Part shown: piece after piece, positions 42,983 through 52,419 of the stretch
Position numbering within the stretch: position 1 is the first letter of the stretch
How the letters are laid out: every line of letters begins with the position of its first letter
Notes under the pieces: model-generated
The model's database searches: none
Seen by the model: the letters and a program-made list of their open reading frames with translations, nothing else
What the model was told of the DNA's origin: nothing
Assembly: GCA_026027325.1 (NCBI GenBank)
Contig: JAMSLZ010000003.1
Location: 310,001 to 374,000, forward strand
Source: Actinomucor elegans
Taxonomy: Eukaryota; Mucoromycota; Mucoromycetes; Mucorales; Mucoraceae
Direction of reading: 5' to 3'
Length of the DNA: 64,000 bases
Program-made: the position numbers and the translations under genes

Positions 42983-44439
42983 CCAGGTTTCGGTAATAAA
43001 AATGAGTGAAGAGTCATAGAGGTAATCGGTAACTGTAGAAATGGCTTGACGAGCCATACCATTAGCGTTCCATATGGTTAAGGAGAGAGAGTTGGCGCAA
43101 GGAGTAAAAGGAGCGGAATGGGTTTCATAAGAGCGGTCATCCAGTGACTCACTCATTATTCAATGTTAACTGGTTCACCACCACCAGTTAAGGGCATAGA
43201 TCCAAGAGAAGAAGCAATGTCATCACCTTCTGACATAGCGTCATCTTCGTTGGGGACATCCTCCAGGGAACCACCAGCCAAAAGTACCTTCACCTGTTCA
43301 AGAGTCAAGAAACCTTGAAGCACAAAATCATGTGCTATCGAACCTCGTACATGTGAACGGATGTATTTGAGACCTCGAGCAAGACGGGCTTGTTGGAGCT
43401 CACGAGCCTTTTCCACACGTGCTTGGTTGTCAAGGGATGCATACGTAGGGTTATCCACATTGGTAGCAGCGAATTGGTCAAAGTCGGTAACCACCATGAT
43501 TTGTTCTTTTTTCAGGATGTCATGAACTTCCTGGGAATAGCCTCTATGGATCAAGAAAGCAGCAACACCACGGGCAGGATAGTGAACATCCAATACACGA
43601 CCACTATCAATATTAATGCGGCGTAACTTGGCACGAAACTTGGAGATACGCTCACGGTATTTGCTTGGTACATAAACATATTCGTACTGTGGTTCCTCTG
43701 GTGAACCAGGTGTAGGCAAAGCACGAGGTGATTCAAAATATCTTTTGACTGACTGTAGCGAAATCTTCTTTTTGCCTTTCTTTGCTGGAACCTTGATTGC
43801 CGCAACTTGTGAAAAGGTAAGCTTAGAACTTGGAGTACCAGTCTTGATACCAGTAGGGGCCCACTTGGATGCTTCAGTGCCTCCACAAGATGGCAACGAA
43901 AGTTGAGAATTACCTGGTAATGTAAATGAGAAATCGCCAGGTTCGCGAATTGAATCAGTCCCTTTACCACCCCAAGATGGGGAAGGGGAGATGTTTGAGG
44001 AAACTTGGCGTTTTAGTTCGGCGATTTCAGCGCGTGCTGCAGCAAGATCCTTCTTAAGCGTTGCATTTTCAGCAACCAATGATTCTAGCTGGTTGAACCG
44101 TTGATCATATCCGCGAAATTTTCTTTCCATGAATGTAAAAAGATCCGTTGTACTAGTAGAAGGACCCACCTCAAGGTCAGATGCATTAGTAAAGTTCATA
44201 TCTATATCCCTTGTTAGGGTTGGAAGTTCGATACCAAGTGCAGGCAGGTCAGTTTTTTGGCTATTGACACCACGGCTAGGCTTACCACTGGCAGGGGGAC
44301 CACGTAATAGTTTTTTCGTTCTACTGGTCATAGAAGAAGAAGGTGTCAAAACTGTTATAGGACGTTTAGAAGATGTTCTATAGTTCACTTCAAGTGGTTT
44401 GTTATCGCCAGGAGTATCGTTGTTCAAAGTTTCAGCTTT

Positions 44440-44660
44440 GAAGAACATTTAGTATTACAGAAATATGTTCAAAATAGTACAATATATAAAAAAATTAGGA
44501 AATAATAGATTTTTTTGAATACAAATAATAATATAAATAAATTTTATTCTAAAATAGAACAAGTAACCAACATTTTATTTATGGATAAAAAGGCAACATT
44601 ATATTTATGCCTTGATTTTTTAGGAAAGTTAAAAATATTAAGTAGTTGTAAATGTTTATC
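44440..44660 (+). repeat. Left direct terminal repeat of C2
   Basis: 221 bp, GAAGAACATTTA...TAAATGTTTATC. Confidence 0.9.
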
Positions 44661-44815
44661 TTGTCCTATTTTTAGACTTCCATTGCGTTTAATCACATTG
44701 AGAAATCTAAAAACAACTTCCTTGGCATCTAATTCTTGGCATGATATTTTGGAAAATATAAAAGTATCTATAATATTTGAGAATTATTTTTAAAATAACA
44801 TCAATATTATATTTA

Positions 44816-45184
44816 ATGGAAAAAATCTATTATTATGCTGTGGTTTTAACTCTAAATCCTGAAAAAAAAGATGTCAAGAATAAATCATCCGAAATATTAA
44901 ACAAGAAAATACTGCAATGGGTTGGAAATATAAAAAATATTGATAAAATTTTATATAGTGGTCCTTTCTATGATGTTGGTGAAAACAATACAAATATCCA
45001 TGCCAATTTAGTGATAAAAACAATTTTAGATGATAACGAAAAAGTTAGAAATGAATATTTCAAATCCTGGTGTTTAAGAAAAGGATATGTTAGTATTAAA
45101 GAAATTTATAATTTTAAATCATGGTTAGATTATGCAAAAAGAAATCATAAGTTCTTGGAAAATATAGAAAATATTAAAAATTGA
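44816..45184 (+). CDS. Rep-like (HUH-like) companion protein of element C, 122 aa
   Basis: Homologue of the 124-aa protein of element F, clearly alignable over its whole length. Motif-like blocks: YYYAVVLTLNPEKKD near the N-terminus (compare CRESS motif I FTLNNP), GPFYDVGENNTNIHANLVI in the middle (motif II region, His followed by x-Asn), and SWLDYAKRNHKF near the end (motif III Tyr region). The start at ATG 44816 is chosen since the open frame upstream has no ATG and the F homologue starts at the same relative point. The transposase ORF follows 90 nt later. The HUH assignment is my inference from motif order and spacing. Confidence 0.6.
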   Translation: MEKIYYYAVVLTLNPEKKDVKNKSSEILNKKILQWVGNIKNIDKILYSGPFYDVGENNTNIHANLVIKTILDDNEKVRNEYFKSWCLRKGYVSIKEIYNFKSWLDYAKRNHKFLENIENIKN

Positions 45185-45274
45185 ATTTTCATATATAAAT
45201 AAAAGTTTATTAAATATAGAAAATATTAAAAATTGAATTTCTCTTTATATAAAAATACATCATTTTATTTGTTT

Positions 45275-46711
45275 ATGAACACTCATATAGACTTATTAAT
45301 TGAAAATGAATACAGAAATATTTACAATAGGTATTGGAAATTTATGAAAAATGAATATATATATAAAGTTGAATTGAAATATCATAGATCTAAAATAACG
45401 AGTATACCAAATATTGATAGAATTAAAAAAAATATATATATTAAATTAGGAAGTATTGCTCCATTTGTATTTTTGACAGATTTATGTAACAATATAAAAC
45501 TACCAGGTCCATATATAACAGCAGATAAAGTATTGATATTATTAGAACATTTATTAAATGGAAAATCTATAAATGAAATGGAAATGTATATTCCATCTAC
45601 TAGTTTTTATAAATTATATCAATCATTATATATAAATAATTATGATTTATTGGAAAAATGGATAAATAATAAATTAGAAAAATGTTTTTCTACACATACA
45701 TTGAGATTACTTTGTGCTAAGAAATTTAATCCAATGATGTTAGATAATGTAACATTACTAATTGATGGTCACCATAATCGTATAACATATCAAGATATTA
45801 ATCTAGATAAAAAAGAGTTATTCTCGTATAAATTAAAAAGAAATGGATTAAATACACAATTTATTATAGATATTAATAGAATATGTGTTTATATATCTGA
45901 TTCCTTACCTTGTAGAAATAATACTGATGATAAAATGCTTTTAGACATAAATATCAATAAGTTTTATAATGAAATAGATTGTATATGTTTTGATGGATTA
46001 TATGAAAACACAGTAAAAGAATTTATAGAAAAATTTAGTAATATTGGATTTAATATATCCTTGAAAAATTTTTGCTATCCTATAAAAAAAGATAAAGGAG
46101 TTGAATTAACCATAGATGAAAAAAAATTCAATGAAGAATTAGGTGGATTAAGGTCAAAAATAGAAAAATATTTTGCAGAATTAGGTAGTATTTTTAAAAG
46201 ATTTAGTGGACAAAATAAGATTAGAATAACAGATAATAAGACATATAATATACAGCTAAAATTAGCAATAGTATTACTGAACATAAAATATTTTACAGAG
46301 TTATTTGGAATTGAAGAAAATGCCCATTACAACAAATGGCTAAATGATAATTTTGATTATTATTATAAAAATAATATTGAAATGAATAAAGAAGTAACAT
46401 TAAAAACACAATATAAAATAGAAAATATCGTTGATATAAAATCATTACAAAATCAATTTTTAAATAATTTAAATATAAATGAAGTGAATATAGATATTAT
46501 GGATCAAATGGAGGAAGATATCACTAGTAATAATGATCAAAATATATATGAAATACAATATATAATTAAACACAAAAAAGTAAAGAACTTATATGAATAT
46601 TTTGTAAAATGGAAAAAGTATGGTAAAGAACATAATTCATGGGTAAAAGAAAAAGATTTTACATCACATGATACTATTTTGAATTATTGGAAATCAATAG
46701 AAAATAATTAA
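45275..46711 (+). CDS. Chromodomain DDE transposase of C2, 478 aa
   Basis: Same protein as in C1 (22230-23666), with no amino-acid difference I can find. Catalytic candidates are D164, the Asp residues in NNTDDKM or CFDGLY, and E297. Chromodomain at residues ~425-475. The presence of two identical full-length frames in independent insertions (GTA and TTT target sites) indicates recent transposition of this family. Confidence 0.83.
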   Translation: MNTHIDLLIENEYRNIYNRYWKFMKNEYIYKVELKYHRSKITSIPNIDRIKKNIYIKLGSIAPFVFLTDLCNNIKLPGPYITADKVLILLEHLLNGKSINEMEMYIPSTSFYKLYQSLYINNYDLLEKWINNKLEKCFSTHTLRLLCAKKFNPMMLDNVTLLIDGHHNRITYQDINLDKKELFSYKLKRNGLNTQFIIDINRICVYISDSLPCRNNTDDKMLLDININKFYNEIDCICFDGLYENTVKEFIEKFSNIGFNISLKNFCYPIKKDKGVELTIDEKKFNEELGGLRSKIEKYFAELGSIFKRFSGQNKIRITDNKTYNIQLKLAIVLLNIKYFTELFGIEENAHYNKWLNDNFDYYYKNNIEMNKEVTLKTQYKIENIVDIKSLQNQFLNNLNINEVNIDIMDQMEEDITSNNDQNIYEIQYIIKHKKVKNLYEYFVKWKKYGKEHNSWVKEKDFTSHDTILNYWKSIENN

Positions 46712-46722
46712 TCAATTAATAA

Positions 46723-46943
46723 GAAGAACATTTAGTATTACAGAAATATGTTCAAAATAGTACAATATATAAAAAAATTAGGAAATAATAGATTTTTTTG
46801 AATACAAATAATAATATAAATAAATTTTATTCTAAAATAGAACAAGTAACCAACATTTTATTTATGGATAAAAAGGCAACATTATATTTATGCCTTGATT
46901 TTTTAGGAAAGTTAAAAATATTAAGTAGTTGTAAATGTTTATC
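46723..46943 (+). repeat. Right direct terminal repeat of C2
   Basis: 221 bp, as the left repeat; it starts 11 bases after the transposase stop. Confidence 0.9.
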
Positions 46944-47189
46944 TTTGTTTTGCAGTTCAATGTTCCCAGATGAACTAATTGTTGGAGATTGCGAGATGAG
47001 TTTTGTAAAATCTGGCGTAATTGCGTTCGAGTTTGACGAAATTTTGTCCAAATGATTCGAGAGTGGTATCAAAATGTCCGGAAGAGTTTGTTTTATCGTT
47101 TTATATAGGTGAAAGTGTAGGTTATTATTGCAGTTCTTGAGCTTTTTACGTTTTCGGAGTTTGAAACCGAAAAAAGTGATCAAGAAGTG

Positions 47190-47214
47190 AAAGAGAAGTG
47201 GTTTCTTGGTGTAG
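47190..47214 (+). repeat. LINE target duplication, right copy
   Basis: 25 bp identical to 25500-25524; overlaps the first 15 nt of the intact tRNA-Val. Confidence 0.88.
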
Positions 47215-47273
47215 TCGGTTATCACGTCTGCTTAACACGCAGACGGTCGGCGGTTCAAGTCCGCCAGAAATCA
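47200..47273 (+). tRNA. tRNA-Val (AAC)
   Basis: 74-nt cloverleaf: acceptor GGTTTCT/AGAAATC, D-arm with TGTAGTCGGTTATCAC, anticodon stem TCTGC/GCAGA with loop TTAACAC (anticodon AAC), T-arm GGCGGTTCAAGTCCGCC. A T5 run at 47276-47280 terminates it. The gene is complete, although its natural 5' flank now lies beyond the LINE; box A and box B are internal and preserved. Confidence 0.95.
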
Positions 47274-47311
47274 TATTTTTAATACTTCTTTATAATATAG
47301 TGCATGTAGTT

Positions 47312-47348
47312 GTATCAGGTACACACAGACTTGCGTGTTACCTTCAAT
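47312..47348. repeat. 37-bp repeat shared with 12132-12168
   Basis: Second copy of the repeat found beyond tRNA-Tyr; here 39 bp downstream of tRNA-Val. Confidence 0.6.
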
Positions 47349-50300
47349 CTGCTCTAAAAGATACTCTTTATTATTCTAAGGTATACAACACCGAAGTTGA
47401 CGAGACGAAGACAGTAAATGTGTGATACATACTCTCCGAGCGGCAGTTTATTTTCCATTCAATATTGTTGTGTATGTAGGTAGAAAGAAGATTATTGTTG
47501 AATCCGAAGTAGCTAAAGACCAAAGATTCACGTAATAATTATAATAAGAAGACTTGTATATGTAATCAGATTACTGATTGGTAATAAGATAGTCGTTGTT
47601 CTTTATTTCGATCATAAAATGAAGGTGTATTTATATTAGTTAAAGGTCTTATGTTTAACCGTTTGACAGGTACTGCTGAGAATGAATGAATGAAACAATA
47701 GTTCATGTTTAGCCGGTTACTTGTGTAGAAAATTGTTATAAAACTAGTAAATATCTTCAAAATGCTCTATGGATGATGTTTATTCAAAATAGAGTAAAGT
47801 CCTTTTAGATGTCTCTAATTCGACATCTTTTATATACTTTCTATTCTATTCTATTATTTCCAGCTTTGTTTGATATTGTTATCATTACTATTATGTGGCC
47901 AGCTTAGGTGTCACACAGGACATAAAACAGACTACTATTCGTATGCCTATGTAGATAGATGGTCTATATTTACCATTACTTGCAAGCTACAGTAAAATTA
48001 GAGTTTATACAAGTAAACGTACTGTTATTGTATTGGTTCTTGTATTATTGATGAGTAGTGTTAATGACAAGTGATGAAGAATCGATCTAGAAGAAGCTTA
48101 ATTGATTATGCATGATTGCTTGATTGGTGAAACCTATTTGACAGGTCAATCAGTTACACAGTTAGATAGCTTTAATTCAGGCATGTCGTATGTATAGCCT
48201 ATGAATATAAATATATTTACGACAGTAAGCATTTTATCTAGGCATAACACTCAATTAGAAATTCTGTCTTTTACTGCTATTCTTGTCTTATAATAAAGAC
48301 ATAACAACTATACAGTTGTTCATATTCTGGATTTGCGCAATAATGAGTTACGTCTTCAAGCTATTCATAAAGATGGACATATGGCTATATCCATGCTTAT
48401 ACAACCTTTTCTTTACTGATATAATTATGAGCGATTACTACAACCATCAAGGATAGGTGTACAGGACCATTTCGGTATCTGGAATACTGATGACCTTATA
48501 CTACTTGCCAGCGGGCTCGCCTTGAAGAGCGCTACTTTTTTTGGTTTCACTGCAAATAAAGAAAATTATTCTTGGAAAATCTATACTATAAAATAAATTT
48601 TTATACGTGAAAATAAGTGACTACTTGGGCCAATTAATTTTGGAATTAAGAATGAGAAATAGTATTAGAGTTATAGTATAAAATGATAGCTATAGCAGTA
48701 TTGTAAGGTCTTGGCTCGTCTAATGAACCTCAGAAGAGTTTAAAGCAACCCTGATTGTTGTTCATAAATGGATAAGAGGTGGTGAGACGACTGCATAACA
48801 TTAAAAAATTAGAACTGTGAATTTACCTATCATTTCGCGTAGAAACTTTTTATCAAATTGATGGACAATGGATATGTCTGTTACATATGGATTATGTAAA
48901 CAAGAAAAACTTCAGTAAGACTAGATCTATAAGACAATAGAATCAATCATCCTAACGACAGGGATTTGTTTTTTATTATTAAGGAATTCTGCTGTATTCT
49001 TTTCATTTAGAATCAACTTTTTAGCTTAACACGCCATAACACAACGTGTCTTAACTATACTTGATCATGATTTTGCATAGCTCAGAAAATGATATCAACT
49101 GTTTAAACATAGTCATATCAGTGAGGATCCTTGTAGGAGACTTTTCCATACACAGAACATATTTCCTTTACAAAAACATCTTCATTCGTAACGCATTGCT
49201 CTTGTTCCTTGATGGGGTTTACCATGAGTTACATTACTATCTCAAAAACCTTGACAACTTTTAGTAAACGAAAAGAGCAGATATTTAACAGGTAAAATTT
49301 ATAAATCAAAATATAAACTGATTATTTTGCGTAATGGACGTAACGGAGTAGATATGATAAACTACTAAATCTAACAATTTATGCTAGGCATGAGTTGCTA
49401 ATCAGGTGTATTATTAAACGGAGTTCAGTTGATATTGCATGCATCAAATAAAACTACTATAATATTACCACCTTGACTATCGACTGCTGATGCATATGGT
49501 ACATGTTTTAAATTATAGCACTGATACTTGTCCAATGATTGTATACATAAAAATTTTAGGCCAACCATTTCTCAACAAGTGCCGTTGATATATTATTATG
49601 ATACAAAAAAAGGTATCATCATCAGAACAGGGTGTGTGTGTTCTAACTGGTGTAGTTAATTAAATGTGCGTTGATAAACCTCAATCCGAACTGACAGACA
49701 TGTAAGTACACCTATTTCTTTATCAAGAAAACCGTTTCATGTATTTAATAAAGATGATCCCAATTCCAATTTCTTGGTCAATTTCTCTTAATCTATTAAT
49801 TATCACCACATTTTGAGGCTCAAAATTGTACCAGAAAATTGTTTCAAAGGATAGAAGATGAATGATACAAAATTAACTTTTATATACTTAATATAATCTT
49901 TTGAATGACTTAGGTTGCATTAAAAAGTAGGATGAAAAACGCGCGTTAAAATATAAAAACATAATATAGTCAGAGTATAACAGTATGTTCACATTTTATT
50001 CTACTAGTATTAAAATTGAGGCATTTGCTTCTAAAGGACTCTAATAATAATAATAATAATAGAATGGAGCAGATGGGTCTCCCTTGCAAAAAAAAGCATT
50101 TAAAAGGGATTGTGTTGTATTATATACTGCTCAAGAGCTGAAGGTTTATCAAAGTCTTATATGGAGACAGAAGCCGTTGTATTTTTTGAAGATTTTTGTC
50201 GATGGTATCATGATGAATTTCCAATTTAATCACAGAAGATTAAATGTGAACGTTAAGATATTGGTAACGTAAATTAATAACGCAATAAACAAAACATGAA

Positions 50301-50496
50301 TATATCATTATATACCGATATATATATAGGCTACAGAGACGAATCAATTGACTGATAGGTCAGTGTATATACACAATACCTAGGTATTATTCTTACTATT
50401 ACTAATCTTCTAATAAAGCAGTTTTATTATATTTTGATAATGATATTACACATGGTTATAATAGATGGCAAAGATATGAATATATATAAAATACAA
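47349..50496. other. Gene-poor region with LTR relics
   Basis: About 3 kb without a supportable gene. The stretch 48313-48443 (CATATTCTGGATTTG..., ATAATTATGAGCGATTACTACAAC) is an eroded relative of the B-family LTR end. CACTGCAAATAAA at about 48551 repeats the terminal sequence of the outer inverted-repeat element. Short frames (49061-49264, 50084-50272 plus) look fortuitous. The last part is the 3' flank of the transporter gene. Confidence 0.5.
48313..48443. repeat. Eroded B-family LTR end
   Basis: It aligns to the last ~130 bp of the B LTR with many differences, including the almost conserved ATATAATTATGAGCG. No partner LTR and no target duplication are seen. Confidence 0.5.
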
Positions 50497-52044
50497 TTAT
50501 TTCTTTAAACCTTCGAAATCAGCCTTCAAAGCTTCTATAGCAGAGATGGTACCAAAGATCAAACCAACAACACCTAACAGTACGACAAAAAAGCAGAGGA
50601 TCAACTCGGCCCAACGCTTGTTGCGGAAACCAGTTAATTTCAAATAGAAAATGACAGGGAAGATCAAGATCAGGGCACAGTTAGAAAAGGCGCCCAATAG
50701 GGACATGAAATCACCAAAGAAAGGTACGTAAATGGCAACTACTGCAATCACAATCACCATGACCATGCGCAGTGTAAAACGAAGCAAGTTTTCAACAAGA
50801 GGAGAATGATTGAAGCTAGAAATGCCCCACATTTTCTCGAGATCAAGGGCCATTCCTGTCATCAAGATAGGTGCAGCCATCAAGACGTGAATCGTGATAA
50901 TGACAGCTGAAGCTACTTTGGCGGCTCCCTCAGGGATATTATTATAAATAGGTGATTCAGCCTTGTCACCGTAGATCAAGTAACCGGGAACAGCAGTTAA
51001 AAAGTAGAGGCCGACGCAAGTACTGAGAGCAGCAAAGATAACTTTGTTCCAATCTTGAGGACGACGCATGCCTGCTTCCACATGAGCATAAACGGGATTA
51101 CCACCTATCAATGTCAACGTGAGTCATCATCCTATTAAGGTAATTATATTGGTTTACCGAAACTGAAAACAATGGAACTAAGAGCAATAGGGAACTGATC
51201 CCAAATGACGCTGTCGTGGTGGACGTCAACATGGTTGGGTTTATCCTTGATTGCCATAGCAAGCACAATAAAAACGACAATGATAGTAGCAAGCATACCA
51301 AAGGCACTTAAGAAGCCTACTTCTTTCATGTTTTTGAAAAAGATAAAGGGGATAGTGACAATAGCAGCACTGATTATGACCCAGATGGGAAAAGTCAATT
51401 CACCAGCGGTGCCTTTGCAAATAGAATGCAAATTTTGACCCGATAACAAGATAAAAAGTATAGGTACACCTAGTAATGTAATGGCAGTGAAGAAAAAGGA
51501 AATCCAACCACCAATCTTGCCAAAAGCTGCTTCAGCCACTTCTTGGTAAGAAGATAGACGCGTATGACCATTGTAATATAAACAACGGATCAATACAATA
51601 CCAGAGTCTATCAAATTACATTAGAATTTGTTCAATTGAACTAGCTTAAATATGCATTTACATGTAGAAAATAACCAACTAAGGCCGAGAATAAAGAGAC
51701 CTATGAACAAGGTGAGTTGATACTGTCAAGTGGAAACAATATGATCCCTACCAATCCAGCCACCTTGTCTCAATGCGTAAGGTAAACTCAATGCACCTGT
51801 ACCAGCTACAACGCAAACGATATTGAAATAGGCAAGAAAACCGGATCCACCTTCTGATTCTCGGTCTATACCGTGACTGAAGTTGATATTTTCATGTTCA
51901 ACTTCACCTATACCATATTTCGATATCAGTTTGACTAGTATACAATGAAGTAACAAATTATTTACCAATAGTAGTATCGGTGATCTTTTCTAATGTTGGT
52001 TGCGAAGAGAATCCCTTCTCATTCTTTAGATCATGTAGTTCCAT
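50497..52044 (-). CDS. Amino acid transporter, AAAP/AVT-like family, 443 aa
   Basis: Proton-coupled amino-acid permease of the amino acid/auxin permease family (yeast Avt1-7, vacuolar). Exons on the minus strand: 52044-51966, 51907-51752, 51700-51662, 51607-51158, 51104-50497; all junctions are in phase. The hydrophilic N-terminus (~50 aa) is followed by the family signature in the first helix, VAGTGALSLPYALRQGGWIG, then about ten further hydrophobic helices. Exon 3 is only 39 nt and encodes part of helix 2 (LFILGLSWLFST). LSSYQEVAEAAFG and GGNPVYAHVEAGM correspond to the conserved loops. The C-terminus is short (EGLKK). Vacuolar or plasma-membrane location cannot be decided. Confidence 0.9.
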
Positions 52045-52309
52045 TTTACCGAATTAAAAGAAAGAAAAGGAGAAGCGGGAATAAAACGGACAGTTTTATA
52101 CTAAAACCAATATCCATTGAGCGGAGAAATCGATAATAGATCTTCTTTAAACTAATGATGATCCGTTTTTTCTCATAGTTTGGGCCGTGAGAAATAGTAA
52201 TAGACCTGTTAAAGTGTACCACCTCCATCCCTCGGCTTTGATCCTTTACTTAAATCCTTAGGGTCTTTATCCTTAGATAATCCACAGTTCAATGTCCGCT
52301 TTCCCGAGG

Positions 52310-52342
<33 letters not shown>

Positions 52343-52419
52343 TTTCGGAAAACTCACAATTAATCACCCTACCCTTGTGTAGAGGTATCAGCCTACAAAA
52401 TTTTCGTTCTTTTATACTA
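52045..52419. promoter_or_regulatory. Shared divergent promoter region
   Basis: The 375 bp between the start codons of the transporter (minus) and the copper-fist factor (plus). It contains a poly-A tract of about 28 nt at 52311-52338, a nucleosome-excluding type of element. No TATA box stands out. Confidence 0.5.

Larger units (their letters stand above)
26047..43156 (-). pseudogene. LINE ORF2: AP endonuclease - reverse transcriptase, split in five pieces
   Basis: Pieces on the minus strand, each target duplication counted once: 43156-42983, 36811-35936, 29428-28916, 28406-28133, 27908-26047. They sum to 3,699 nt, exactly 1,233 codons. The endonuclease domain shows SLTIWNANG, FITETW (split by B2), CGDLNAR and LGSDHVPV. 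The reverse transcriptase shows IPIFKKGD, ANYR/PISLTS (split by the solo C repeat), VLQGSILSP and LLYADDVVL. A C-terminal Cys/His motif (CSRCGASHASRNHLIAC) resembles the zinc knuckle of L1-like ORF2 proteins. The ATG overlaps the ORF1 stop by one base (TAATG). The gene is disabled only by the insertions. Confidence 0.9.
44440..46943 (+). mobile_element. DDE element C, copy 2 (C2), intact, 2,504 bp
   Basis: Direct 221-bp repeats at 44440-44660 and 46723-46943, target duplication TTT (44437-44439, 46944-46946). It contains the Rep-like ORF and the chromodomain transposase, both open. A further open frame of 70 codons from ATG 44581 runs from inside the left repeat to 44793; it has no recognised family and may be non-coding. 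The order is repeat - small frame - Rep-like - transposase - repeat, all on the plus strand, opposite to the LINE. Confidence 0.9.
25525..47189 (-). mobile_element. Non-LTR retrotransposon (LINE) inserted in tRNA-Val, carrying five nested insertions
   Basis: Without the nested elements and their duplications the LINE is about 5,747 bp. From its 5' end (47189) it carries ORF1, ORF2 and ~520 bp of 3' UTR to 25525. A 25-bp duplication flanks it. Insertions, from 5' to 3': C2 (44440-46943), B2 (36817-42982), A (29434-35935), solo A LTR (28412-28915) and solo C repeat (27912-28132). All junctions keep the reading frames when the insertions are removed, so the LINE was intact when hit. AP-endonuclease and RT domains place it among L1-like LINEs. 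Mucor Grem-LINE1 elements at pericentromeres are a known comparison, but identity is not shown here. Confidence 0.88.
43156..47189 (-). pseudogene. LINE ORF1 (Gag-like/coiled coil), interrupted by element C2
   Basis: Open on the minus strand from the LINE 5' end (about 47189-46944) and, after C2, from 44436 to the stop at 43156; the frame is continuous across C2 (QNK/AETLNN). No ATG occurs upstream of the one at 44331 (MTSRTKK). Translation therefore starts there, begins with a non-AUG codon, or the copy is 5'-truncated. The middle holds a coiled coil (FNQLESLVAENATLKKDL, then AARAEIAELKRQV). The C-terminal half is basic with no clear RRM. The stop overlaps the ORF2 start, suggesting coupled termination-reinitiation (inference). 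Confidence 0.78.

Noticed and set aside
44581..44793. 70-codon frame at the start of element C as a third gene
   Set aside because: No recognisable motif, no equivalent in element F, and the start lies within the terminal repeat. I mention it only in the element description.
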